Assembly: GCA_002343715.1 (NCBI GenBank)
Contig: DDSA01000117.1
Span: 1-7,067 of the forward strand
Source of the DNA: Phycisphaerales bacterium UBA2402
GTDB taxonomy: Bacteria > Planctomycetota > Phycisphaerae > Phycisphaerales > UBA1924
Length of the DNA stretch: 7,067 nt
Direction of reading: 5' to 3'
Shown here: positions 1 to 6,355 of the stretch, in pieces
Numbering within the stretch: position 1 is the stretch's first letter
Layout: every line of letters begins with the position of its first letter
Program-made: the position numbers and the translations under genes
Notes under the pieces: model-generated
What the model was told of the DNA's origin: nothing
The model's input: only the letters and a program-made list of their open reading frames with translations
Databases searched by the model: none

Positions 1-1626
1 GAACTGGAAAAGTGGATCCTCGACCGGGGCGAACTGACGGCCCAGATCAGCGAGGCCCGCGCGAATCTCTACATCACCATGACCTGCGACACCGAGGACG
101 CCGCGGCCCAGCGGGCGTACCTCACGTACATCGAGGAGGTCACGCCGAAACTGACCCCGCTCTTCTTTGAACTCGACAAGCGCCTGGTGGAACTGGAGAG
201 CCGCATCGGCCTCGACCCGGCCCGCTACGGCGTACTGCTGCGCGCCGCCCGTGCCGATGTCGATCTCTTCCGCGAAGAGAATGTCCCCCTCGAAACGCAA
301 CTCGCCGTCCTGGGACAGAAGTACGACTCGATCTGCGGCGCGATGACCGTTCAGTTCGAGGGCGAGGAGCAGACCCTGCCCCGCATGGCCCGTTACCAGG
401 AAGTGACCGACCGGGGGCTGCGCGAGCGGGCCTGGCGGGCCACCGCCGAGCGCCGCCTGCGCGATGCCGACGCCATCGACGCGGTATACGACGAGATGGT
501 GCGGACGCGCGATCGGGTGGGCCGCAACGCGGGCTTCCCGAACTTCATCGGCTACGCCTACAAGAGCAAGCACCGCTTCGATTACGGGCCGGAGCATTGC
601 CGCGCCTTCCACGACGCGTGCGAGAAGGTCGTCGTCCCTTTCGCGCGCCGCCTGGAGCGCGAACGCGCGGCCCTGCTGGGCGTCGAGACGCTCCGGCCGT
701 GGGACCTTTCCGTTGATGTCAAGGGGCGTGCGCCCCTGCGGCCCTTCACCAACGGAGCGGACCTGATCGCCAAGGGACGGGACTGCTTCGATCGGCTCGA
801 TCCCACGCTCGCACGCATGTTCCGCTCCCTGGGCGACGGGACCGAGGCCCGCGGCAGCCGCGACGGCGCCGGGCTGGACCTCGACAGCCGCAAGGGCAAG
901 GCCCCGGGCGGGTATCAGTACATGCGCGACCGCAGCCGCCGCCCCTTCATCTTCATGAACGCCGCCGGGCTGCAGCGCGATATCGAAACGCTCGTCCACG
1001 AGGCCGGGCACGCCTTTCACTCGCTGCTCTCCCGCGAAGAGCCGATCCTCGAGTATCGCTCCGCTCCGATCGAGTTCTGTGAAGTGGCGAGCATGTCGAT
1101 GGAACTGCTGTCGATGCCGCACTGGCGGGGAACGTTCTATTCATCGGAAGAAGACTTCCGCCGGGCCTGCCGGCAGAACCTGAAGCACTCGGTCCTGCTC
1201 CTCCCCTGGACGGCGCAGATCGACGCCTTCCAGCACTGGGTCTACGCCAACCCGGGCCACACCCGCGAGGAGCGCCGCCGCGAATGGCTCGCCCTTGAAG
1301 ATCGCTTCGGCGGCATCGCCGACTGGTCGGGCCTCGAGGACATCCGCGCCTCGCTCTGGCACCGGCAACTGCACCTCTTCGGGCTGCCGTTCTATTACAT
1401 CGAATACGGCATCGCCCGCCTCGGGGCGCTGCAACTCTGGCTGCACGCAATCGAACACGGCGAGGCCGCCGCGGTGCGGAACTACGTGAAGGGACTGTCG
1501 CTGGGCGGGTCCAGGCCCCTGCCCGACCTCTTCGCCGCGTGCGGCCTGGCCTTTGATTTCGGCGCCGCCACGGTCGAGCGCCTCGTCGAACGCGTCGCCA
1601 TCGAGATGGAAAAGGTTCCCGAGTAA
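1..1626 (+). CDS. M3-family zinc oligopeptidase (oligoendopeptidase F-like), 5' partial
   Basis: Cytosolic zinc metallopeptidase that would degrade short peptides. The frame is open from base 1, and the first 26 codons, ahead of the first ATG at 79, already read like the family's N-terminal helical region, so the true start lies upstream; 541 residues are visible and perhaps 30-60 are missing. The zinc site is clear: HEAGH at visible residues 333-337 (His333, catalytic Glu334, His337), with the third ligand most likely Glu361 in the FCEVAS segment. Before it lies the typical GKAPGGY / PFIFMN block that forms the substrate edge. After it, the His454/His458 and FYYIEYG segment (Tyr465, Tyr466, Tyr469) matches the conserved C-terminal His/Tyr region that stabilises the transition state. 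No signal peptide is visible in the part present. The gene ends with TAA and converges with the pterin-synthase homologue 16 nt later. Family assignment is firm; substrate range cannot be read from sequence. Confidence 0.94.
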   Translation, partial: ELEKWILDRGELTAQISEARANLYITMTCDTEDAAAQRAYLTYIEEVTPKLTPLFFELDKRLVELESRIGLDPARYGVLLRAARADVDLFREENVPLETQLAVLGQKYDSICGAMTVQFEGEEQTLPRMARYQEVTDRGLRERAWRATAERRLRDADAIDAVYDEMVRTRDRVGRNAGFPNFIGYAYKSKHRFDYGPEHCRAFHDACEKVVVPFARRLERERAALLGVETLRPWDLSVDVKGRAPLRPFTNGADLIAKGRDCFDRLDPTLARMFRSLGDGTEARGSRDGAGLDLDSRKGKAPGGYQYMRDRSRRPFIFMNAAGLQRDIETLVHEAGHAFHSLLSREEPILEYRSAPIEFCEVASMSMELLSMPHWRGTFYSSEEDFRRACRQNLKHSVLLLPWTAQIDAFQHWVYANPGHTREERRREWLALEDRFGGIADWSGLEDIRASLWHRQLHLFGLPFYYIEYGIARLGALQLWLHAIEHGEAAAVRNYVKGLSLGGSRPLPDLFAACGLAFDFGAATVERLVERVAIEMEKVPE

Positions 1627-1655
1627 CGCCCCCGGTGTCCCATTAGGCGGGGCGT
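1626..1655. terminator. weak hairpin between convergent genes
   Basis: Bases 1626-1632 (ACGCCCC) pair perfectly with 1649-1655 (GGGGCGT), a 7-bp GC-rich stem with a 16-nt loop, placed exactly between two convergent stop codons and overlapping both gene ends. There is no T tract on either side, so if it acts as a terminator it is not a canonical intrinsic one. Position is the main argument; in DNA this GC-rich such a stem can arise by chance. Confidence 0.25.
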
Positions 1656-2029
1656 GCGGGCCGGTACGTCGCGGCGCATCCCTCCGCCTCGGTCACGCGA
1701 ACCGCAGCGATGCGGGCGTGCGGGGCGAGCGAGCCGTCGAGACGTTCCGCGAGACAATCGCCGATGTGCGCGGCGATGCGCTCCGCCGTGGGGTTGATCC
1801 GAGTGAACGGATCGGTCTCGTTCAGGTTCCGGTTCTCGAACGGAGCGATGATCTCCCCCAGCACCGCGGCGACGGTGTGAAAGTCGCACAGGAGGCCGTC
1901 ACCGTCCAGGGTGTCGCCCTCCACCGTCACCGTTACGCGGAAGTTATGACCGTGGACAGGCTCGCGAACCCCGGCGATGATGATCGCGTGGGCCGCGCAG
2001 AAGGCCGATTCCACCGTGATCTCGAACAT
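1643..2029 (-). CDS. 6-pyruvoyl-tetrahydropterin synthase / QueD family protein with altered catalytic residues
   Basis: A 128-residue member of the T-fold PTPS/QueD family, which acts on 7,8-dihydroneopterin triphosphate in queuosine, biopterin or folate synthesis. The zinc ligands are all present: His14 in FCAAH, then His26 and His28 in VHGHNF. The pterin-anchoring Glu is present at Glu114 (VRVTEA), and the NPTAERIA helix at 79-86 is typical. The catalytic Cys expected four residues before HGH is Arg22; instead Glu23 gives an ExxHGH arrangement, the hallmark of PTPS-III proteins that make 6-hydroxymethyl-dihydropterin for folate in place of FolB. The usual Asp-His of the LDHxxLNE motif reads Glu65-Asn66. 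Length is normal for the family. The gene follows the TolC gene by 12 nt and probably shares its transcript, although a TACGCT hexamer precedes its ATG. Family is secure; QueD activity is doubtful and the folate role is inference. Confidence 0.87.
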   Translation of the reverse strand: MFEITVESAFCAAHAIIIAGVREPVHGHNFRVTVTVEGDTLDGDGLLCDFHTVAAVLGEIIAPFENRNLNETDPFTRINPTAERIAAHIGDCLAERLDGSLAPHARIAAVRVTEAEGCAATYRPARPA

Positions 2030-2035
2030 GCCGCA

Positions 2036-2041
2036 AGCGTA
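2036..2041 (-). promoter_or_regulatory. possible -10-like TACGCT for leaderless start of the pterin-synthase homologue
   Basis: On the minus strand TACGCT begins immediately after the TGA stop of the TolC gene and ends 6 nt before the ATG at 2029. There is no Shine-Dalgarno sequence in this 12-nt gap. The spacing is what is expected when transcription begins at or next to the start codon. No convincing -35 element lies 16-18 nt upstream. It recurs before two other genes in this window (4024-4029 and 4525-4530). Confidence 0.3.
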
Positions 2042-3904
2042 TCAGCGGTCGGGGGCGTCCCACGGCACATCGGTGCTCGCGGGCACGATCAGGTTGATCT
2101 GGTTGCGTTCCAGCGTCGTCCCCATTGCGGCGAAGAGGTCGGCCAACGCCGCGGCGTACCCCACACGCGCCAGCACTTCCTCGCGCTCGGCCCGGGCCAG
2201 GCTCTCCTGCCGGTTGAGCTCGAGGTCCAGCCGCTCGACCGAGACGCCCTGGTTGCCTTCCTTCTCGACTTCGAGCACGCGCAGCGTCTCGGCCGCGGCG
2301 AGGCGGGCGATCTCGGTCTGGGTGATCTGGCGGTAGAGCTGCAGGGTCTGGTAGAGCGCGGCCTTCACATCGACCACCGCGGTCTGCACGGCGTTCTGGT
2401 AGGCGAGCACGGTCTGCATCCGCTCCAGGCGGCGTCGGCGGAACTCGGCCTCGGCGCGCCGGTTGCCGATGGGCATCTCGAAGGCCCCGCCGACAAGGTA
2501 ATCGATGAACTGCCCGCTGAACTGGCTTCCTACCGCGTCCTCCATCGACTGATCGAGGGAGGTGAACCTCGCCTGCAGTCGCATCGAAAGATCGGGCAGA
2601 CGCTGGTTGCGGGCCACGGCCTGACGGATCGAGGCATCGTCGATGGCGATGATCGCCGACTGCACCTCGGGCCGGTTCTGGATCGCCTGCTGCATCGATT
2701 CGAGCAGGCTGAACTTGATCGGCGCATCGGGGGCGAAGTCCGCCGGGTTGAGGAAGACCTCCGAACCCACCGGGAACGACGGGTCGTTCACCAGCGCCTT
2801 GAGACGATCGTTCAAGATTCGGATCTGCTGCTGGGCTCGCAGCACATCCACCTTCCGCTGCTCGACGCGCGAGACGGCGTCGGCGATCTGGGCCTGGTTG
2901 GTATCGATGCGCTCGCGCACCATCAACTGGTCGCGCGACTTTTCGCCGCGCTCGAGCAGGCGGTTGAGGATCCGCAGGTCGTAGTACGCCTGCACCAGTT
3001 CCCAGTAAGTCTTCTCGGTGTCGGTGACGATGCGGATCAGGTCGCGGCGGAGGGTCTGCACCGCGCCGCGCTCCGCGTTGCGGGCCACGCGGATCTCGGC
3101 CTGCGTCACCTCGCTGCCCGCGTTCTTGAGCAACGGCTGGTCGTACTGGAGCGTGAACGAGGCCTGGTTCGCCGGGTCGGGGCTGGTGGTCTGCCCGGGG
3201 GTCGCGTTGTTGGTGTTGGCCAGGTCCTGCTGGATCGTCAGCCGACCGCCGCTGATGAGCGTCCGCCGAACCCCGATGGAGTTGTTGATGACCTGCTGAA
3301 CATCCAGCCCCGGCGTGAACGAGATCCCGCTGTTGAAACTCGTGCCCGTCCGGGGGCTGTCGGTGTTGATGTAGTTGAAGTTGTTGAAGAGCGTCCAGTC
3401 GAAGGCCGCCTCCGCCGCGGCGACCTGCGCCTCCGACACCGCCGGCCCCAGCCGCGCGAACTCCACCGCGATGTTCCGCTCCACCGCCGTGCGGATGAGC
3501 CGTTCCAGGCTCACCTTCACCGTCCGCACCGGCTGCCCCGTCAGGTCGTTGCCGAGGTACGGATCGCCCGAGTACGACGCGAATCCCGCCATCGCCTCCA
3601 GCTCGGGCATGAACTCGGGCTTGATGCTCAGTTGGCTCTTGGCCTCGGGGCGGCGGCTGACGATCTCATCGGGGTGCTTGCGGGCATCCACCAGTTCCCG
3701 CCTGGCACTCTCGATCACCGCGTTGCGGATGTCCCGCTCGCTGTCCTTCTCCATCGCCGACTGCGTGCAGCCCACCAGCGCGGACAGAGCCACCCCGGCC
3801 CCCAACCAGACCGGTACGGCGATGCGAACACGCTCACGGCTCGGAGTGCGGCAACGCGTGTCTTCACTGACAGGCGAATGTTGGGGGGTGGAATCAGGCT
3901 TCAC
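2042..3904 (-). CDS. TolC-family outer membrane efflux lipoprotein
   Basis: Outer-membrane channel subunit of the TolC/OEP type, expected to form a trimer that takes substrates from an inner-membrane pump. Numbered from the GTG at 3904, it has 620 residues. A hydrophobic segment (about 31-45) ends in LVGC, so Cys46 is the likely lipidation site. Two OEP repeats follow: the first begins near VSLERLIRTAVERN (about 131-144), the second near LLESMQQAIQNRPEVQSA (about 400-417, with the classic NRPE turn). Each has a Gly/Asn/Thr-rich strand region (about 165-260 and 435-480) and long Ala/Gln/Arg-rich coiled-coil helices (about 265-370 and 485-590). The start is uncertain: an in-frame ATG at 3964 adds 20 residues but gives an implausibly long stretch before the signal anchor, and codons before the anchor lack the usual G/C third bases. 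No periplasmic adaptor or pump gene is in the window. The pterin-synthase homologue follows by 12 nt. Confidence 0.91.
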   Translation of the reverse strand: MKPDSTPQHSPVSEDTRCRTPSRERVRIAVPVWLGAGVALSALVGCTQSAMEKDSERDIRNAVIESARRELVDARKHPDEIVSRRPEAKSQLSIKPEFMPELEAMAGFASYSGDPYLGNDLTGQPVRTVKVSLERLIRTAVERNIAVEFARLGPAVSEAQVAAAEAAFDWTLFNNFNYINTDSPRTGTSFNSGISFTPGLDVQQVINNSIGVRRTLISGGRLTIQQDLANTNNATPGQTTSPDPANQASFTLQYDQPLLKNAGSEVTQAEIRVARNAERGAVQTLRRDLIRIVTDTEKTYWELVQAYYDLRILNRLLERGEKSRDQLMVRERIDTNQAQIADAVSRVEQRKVDVLRAQQQIRILNDRLKALVNDPSFPVGSEVFLNPADFAPDAPIKFSLLESMQQAIQNRPEVQSAIIAIDDASIRQAVARNQRLPDLSMRLQARFTSLDQSMEDAVGSQFSGQFIDYLVGGAFEMPIGNRRAEAEFRRRRLERMQTVLAYQNAVQTAVVDVKAALYQTLQLYRQITQTEIARLAAAETLRVLEVEKEGNQGVSVERLDLELNRQESLARAEREEVLARVGYAAALADLFAAMGTTLERNQINLIVPASTDVPWDAPDR

Positions 3905-4035
3905 GCGGGGACAGAAGGTAGGGAAGGGAACCGAGAGGGACAAGGCCGGAGGGGGTCCTCGCATCCATGATCACATTGGAGTTTGAATCTTTGTCGCTCC
4001 CCCGCGTGCCCGGCGCTCCCGGTTACACTCCGTCC
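3905..4035. promoter_or_regulatory. divergent control region between TolC-family gene and lipoprotein gene
   Basis: About 130 nt (or 71 nt if the TolC gene starts at its upstream ATG, 3964) separates two divergent transcription units and must hold both promoters. It is less GC-rich in its centre (around 3965-3993) than the flanking genes, and the part near the TolC gene is purine-rich on the plus strand. On the minus strand TTGTCC (3943-3938) and TACCTT (3920-3915) are 17 nt apart, a weak sigma-70-like pair placing a start near the GTG at 3904. On the plus strand TACACT (4024-4029) sits 6 nt before the lipoprotein ATG. No operator palindrome or riboswitch fold was recognised. Confidence 0.4.
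4024..4029 (+). promoter_or_regulatory. possible -10-like TACACT for leaderless lipoprotein mRNA
   Basis: TACACT matches four of six positions of TATAAT and ends 6 nt before the ATG at 4036. No Shine-Dalgarno sequence is present between it and the ATG. The distance fits a transcript beginning at the start codon. No -35 match is seen at normal spacing, so this is a candidate only. Confidence 0.3.
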
Positions 4036-4509
4036 ATGTTCCTCAGGCTTTTCCTCGCCGCGGCGTGCCTCAACGGCTGCACGTCGACCCGCTCCTCGCA
4101 CCCCCCACCGCCTCAACCCCCGCCCGATTTTTCCCTCTCGCTGACCCTCGTGGGTGAGACTTCTCCAGGTTCCCCGCTCGAACCCGCGTGGTACGTGGTG
4201 GAGCCCGATGGCCATCTCCGCGCGGCGCTGGGGTCGCGTCAACCCACCAGCGCCATCCCCCCCATCGTCCGCCGTCTCAACGATGCTCAATACACCGAGG
4301 TCTGGAAGGCCACGGTGCCCACGGGAGCGCTCGAAGCCCCCACCGGCGGCGTTCAGATCGCCGAAGGCACGCTTCCCCAGCGGGGCGCGGGCGTCTCTGT
4401 CTCGGCGTCAGGCCAGCGCCGCACCCGGGTGTACGAAGGTTCGGCGGAGCAGTTCGCCGATCTCGCCGTGCTGCTCCGCCGCCTGGCATGGATCGAAGGA
4501 GATTCATAA
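4036..4509 (+). CDS. small proline-rich lipoprotein of unknown function
   Basis: A 157-residue protein not recognised as any named family. The start at 4036 is chosen because it gives a compact lipoprotein signal: MFLRLFLAAACLNGC, with Cys15 as the lipidation site; the lipobox is slightly unusual, with Asn at -2. An in-frame ATG at 3967 would add 23 residues and bury this signal. After Cys15 comes a Ser/Thr/Pro linker (16-30, including PPPPQPPP) and then a globular part from about 31 (FSLSLTLVG), with segments resembling YVVEPDGHLRAALG and a C-terminal helix (LAVLLRRLAWIEG). It would sit in a membrane facing the periplasm. It leads a run of plus-strand genes, 26 nt before pyrB. The neighbours give no clear clue to its job, because the next genes encode soluble cytoplasmic enzymes. 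Confidence 0.78.
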   Translation: MFLRLFLAAACLNGCTSTRSSHPPPPQPPPDFSLSLTLVGETSPGSPLEPAWYVVEPDGHLRAALGSRQPTSAIPPIVRRLNDAQYTEVWKATVPTGALEAPTGGVQIAEGTLPQRGAGVSVSASGQRRTRVYEGSAEQFADLAVLLRRLAWIEGDS

Positions 4510-4524
4510 CCCGTGCACACTTGC

Positions 4525-4530
4525 TACGGT
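4525..4530 (+). promoter_or_regulatory. possible -10-like TACGGT upstream of pyrB
   Basis: TACGGT lies in the 26-nt gap between the lipoprotein gene and pyrB and ends 5 nt before the pyrB ATG; the gap has no Shine-Dalgarno sequence. It may give pyrB its own leaderless start inside the run, or it may be chance. No -35 element is evident. Confidence 0.25.
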
Positions 4531-4535
4531 TGCGC

Positions 4536-5552
4536 ATGACCCGGCCCGTACGCCCCCGACCCCTGCCGCGCCGCCCCGCCGCGCCCGCACGGGCGACCGA
4601 CCTGCTTGGGCTTGCGGTCCTCCCCGCCGATGACATCCGGGGCTACCTCACCGCGGCCCGCTCGCTGAGCACCGAGGGCGTGAAGCCGGTCTTGGCGGGC
4701 AAGGTCATCGCCAACGTCTTTCTCGAAGACTCGACCCGCACCCGCACCAGTTTCGGCATCGCCGCCCGCCGCCTGGGGGCGCATGTCGTGGACCTCATCG
4801 GGGCCTCCTCCAGCGTTAACAAGGGCGAGACGCTCATCGACACCGCCCGCAACATCGAGGCCATGGGTGTCGGCGGCATCATCGTTCGTGCATCACAATC
4901 CGGGGCCGCGGCCCTCATGGCCGCCGCCGTCGATGTCCCGGTCATCAACGCCGGCGACGGCCGCCACGAGCACCCGACCCAGGGCCTGCTCGACCTGTTC
5001 ACCATCGCCCAGTGCCACGGGCGGATGCGCCACTTTGATCTGGGCGGGCTGACCATCGCCATCGTCGGCGACCTGTCCGCCAGCCGCGTCGCCCGCTCCG
5101 ATATCGCCGGGCTGACCGCGCTGGGGGCCCGCGTGGTCTGCATCGGCCCTCCGCCGATGGCCCCCGCGGGGCTGGCCTCTCTCGGAGACGGCACGAACGT
5201 CAGCATCGAGCGCGACCTGGACCGCGTGCTGCCCCGCGTGGACGCCGTCATCATGCTGCGCATCCAGTTCGAGCGCGCCGGCGAGTCCAAGCCCGCGGCG
5301 GGAGCACCGCTCGTCGCCCGAGCCCCCGGCATCGCCTCGATCCGTGAATACCGCGAGCGCTACGGCCTCTCCTCCGCCCGGGCCGCGCAGATGAAGCCCA
5401 GCGCCGTCGTCCTTCACCCCGGCCCCATCAACCGCGGCATCGAACTCGATGAATCCGTCGCCGACGGCCCCCGAAGCGTGATCCTGCGTCAGGTGACCAA
5501 CGGCGTGCTGGTCCGCATGGCCGTCCTGTCGCGCCTCTGCGGCGGGCAGTGA
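4536..5552 (+). CDS. pyrB: aspartate carbamoyltransferase catalytic subunit
   Basis: Cytoplasmic enzyme that joins carbamoyl phosphate and L-aspartate to give N-carbamoyl-L-aspartate, the committed step of pyrimidine synthesis. All key motifs are in order: STRTRTSF at residues 66-73 (carbamoyl-phosphate loop), SSSVNKGE at 91-98 with Lys96 (the loop reaching in from the adjacent subunit), HEHPTQ at 144-149 with His146 acting on the carbamoyl group, Arg242 and Gln244 in LRIQFER (aspartate binding), and HPGPINRG at 294-301. The 338 residues are somewhat longer than the usual 305-330 because of an Arg/Pro-rich N-terminal tail of about 18 residues before the first helix. ATG at 4536 is chosen as the only normal start in a suitable place; the frame stays open upstream to 4188 but that part overlaps the lipoprotein gene. 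The closing HPGPINRG/TNGVLVRM pattern resembles the Bacillus and Pseudomonas types more than E. coli. No pyrI, pyrC or PyrR-type attenuator is visible. Confidence 0.97.
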   Translation: MTRPVRPRPLPRRPAAPARATDLLGLAVLPADDIRGYLTAARSLSTEGVKPVLAGKVIANVFLEDSTRTRTSFGIAARRLGAHVVDLIGASSSVNKGETLIDTARNIEAMGVGGIIVRASQSGAAALMAAAVDVPVINAGDGRHEHPTQGLLDLFTIAQCHGRMRHFDLGGLTIAIVGDLSASRVARSDIAGLTALGARVVCIGPPPMAPAGLASLGDGTNVSIERDLDRVLPRVDAVIMLRIQFERAGESKPAAGAPLVARAPGIASIREYRERYGLSSARAAQMKPSAVVLHPGPINRGIELDESVADGPRSVILRQVTNGVLVRMAVLSRLCGGQ

Positions 5553-5574
5553 CCCGCACCAACAATCCGCTCAC

Positions 5575-6351
5575 ATGCAACCACTCCTCGCCATCGCCGT
5601 GGGCAACACCCGCACCCGAATCGGCCTGTTCACGGGCACCGACCTCGCCGATGCCGCGAGCCACCCCAACACCGACCCCGCCCCGCTTCACCGGGCCATC
5701 CGCGACCTGCTCGAATCCCACCACGAGGCCCCGATCGTCATGGCGAGCGTCAACCCGCCGGTGGCCGATGCCGTCGAGTCGGTCCTCGAGGACTCGGGCG
5801 AGCGGGTGCTGCGCATCAACCGCGACATCGCCGTGCCCATGAAGCACGCCCTCGACGATGCCGCCACCCTCGGCCAGGACCGCATCCTCTGCGCCTTCGG
5901 GGCCTACGCCCGCGCCAAGCAGGCCGTCATCGTCATCGATGCGGGCACCTGCATCACCGTGGACTTTGTCGATGGGCAGGGCACCTTCCAGGGCGGTGCC
6001 ATCGCCCCCGGACTCACCCTCATGCTCCGGTCCATGAACGAGGGTGCGGCGGCGCTCCCCTCGCTCGATGCCGCCCCCCCCGATACCGCGCGCGGCGTCT
6101 TCGGCAAGGACACCGCCCACGCCATGCGGCTGGGCGCCTTCGCCGCCTGCCGCGGCATGGTCCGACACCTGATCGACACTTACGCCGATGCCTTCGGCGC
6201 CTACCCCCAGATTGTCGCCACCGGCGGCGATGCGTCCGTCCTCTTCAAGGACGATGAGCTCGTCGAGAGCATCGTCCCCGACCTGCAACTCATCGGGATC
6301 CTCGAGGCGGTGAAGGCCGCGGGCGATGACCACGAGGAAGCGCAGGGCTGA
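5575..6351 (+). CDS. coaX: type III pantothenate kinase
   Basis: Phosphorylates pantothenate to 4'-phosphopantothenate, the first step of coenzyme A synthesis; a cytoplasmic dimer of the actin/ASKHA fold needing a monovalent cation. The 258 residues match the family length. Visible motifs are AVGNTRTRIG at 8-17 (phosphate-binding loop), the GQDR motif at 100-103, VIDAGTCITVD at 120-130 (the DxGT loop with Asp122, and Asp130 at the cation/active-site position), GGAIAPGL at 140-147, and TGGDA at 216-220 near the nucleotide site. One oddity stands out: the first loop is normally DxGNT, but here the Asp is Ala8. ATG at 5575 places that loop at the expected distance from the N-terminus. The gene lies 22 nt after pyrB and 4 nt before the GTPase gene, and no Shine-Dalgarno sequence is obvious. 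Family assignment is secure; activity is likely but the Ala8 change deserves a test. Confidence 0.93.
   Translation: MQPLLAIAVGNTRTRIGLFTGTDLADAASHPNTDPAPLHRAIRDLLESHHEAPIVMASVNPPVADAVESVLEDSGERVLRINRDIAVPMKHALDDAATLGQDRILCAFGAYARAKQAVIVIDAGTCITVDFVDGQGTFQGGAIAPGLTLMLRSMNEGAAALPSLDAAPPDTARGVFGKDTAHAMRLGAFAACRGMVRHLIDTYADAFGAYPQIVATGGDASVLFKDDELVESIVPDLQLIGILEAVKAAGDDHEEAQG
6344..6347 (+). promoter_or_regulatory. Shine-Dalgarno-like AGGG for the MnmE-like gene
   Basis: AGGG within the last codons of coaX lies 8 nt before the GTG at 6356. It is the main sequence argument for choosing GTG over the in-frame ATG at 6326, which also has a purine stretch (GAAGG, 6312-6316) 9 nt upstream, so the choice is not decisive. 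Confidence 0.3.
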
Positions 6352-6355
6352 GCGC

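Noticed and set aside
1553..3970. Plus-strand open frame of 805 codons running antisense through both the pterin-synthase and TolC genes
   Set aside because: It is the mirror of two well-conserved minus-strand genes in GC-rich DNA. Its product is rich in Arg, His, Leu and Gly with no recognisable domain, which is typical of an antisense shadow.
3967..4035. Upstream ATG that would lengthen the lipoprotein by 23 residues
   Set aside because: It would place the hydrophobic signal and lipobox internally; the ATG at 4036 gives a normal lipoprotein signal peptide.
4188..4535. Upstream in-frame extension of pyrB by 116 codons
   Set aside because: It overlaps the lipoprotein gene in another frame, is Arg/His/Pro-rich without structure, and no ATCase has such an extension; the ATG at 4536 fits the family.
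6074..6081. Run of eight C in coaX as a possible frameshift site
   Set aside because: The coaX frame continues through it with conserved motifs on both sides and family-normal length, so no frameshift is needed.
6326..6355. ATG start for the MnmE-like gene, overlapping coaX by 26 nt
   Set aside because: Possible, but it adds a basic 10-residue tail not seen in MnmE proteins; GTG at 6356 has an AGGG at good spacing. Not fully excluded.
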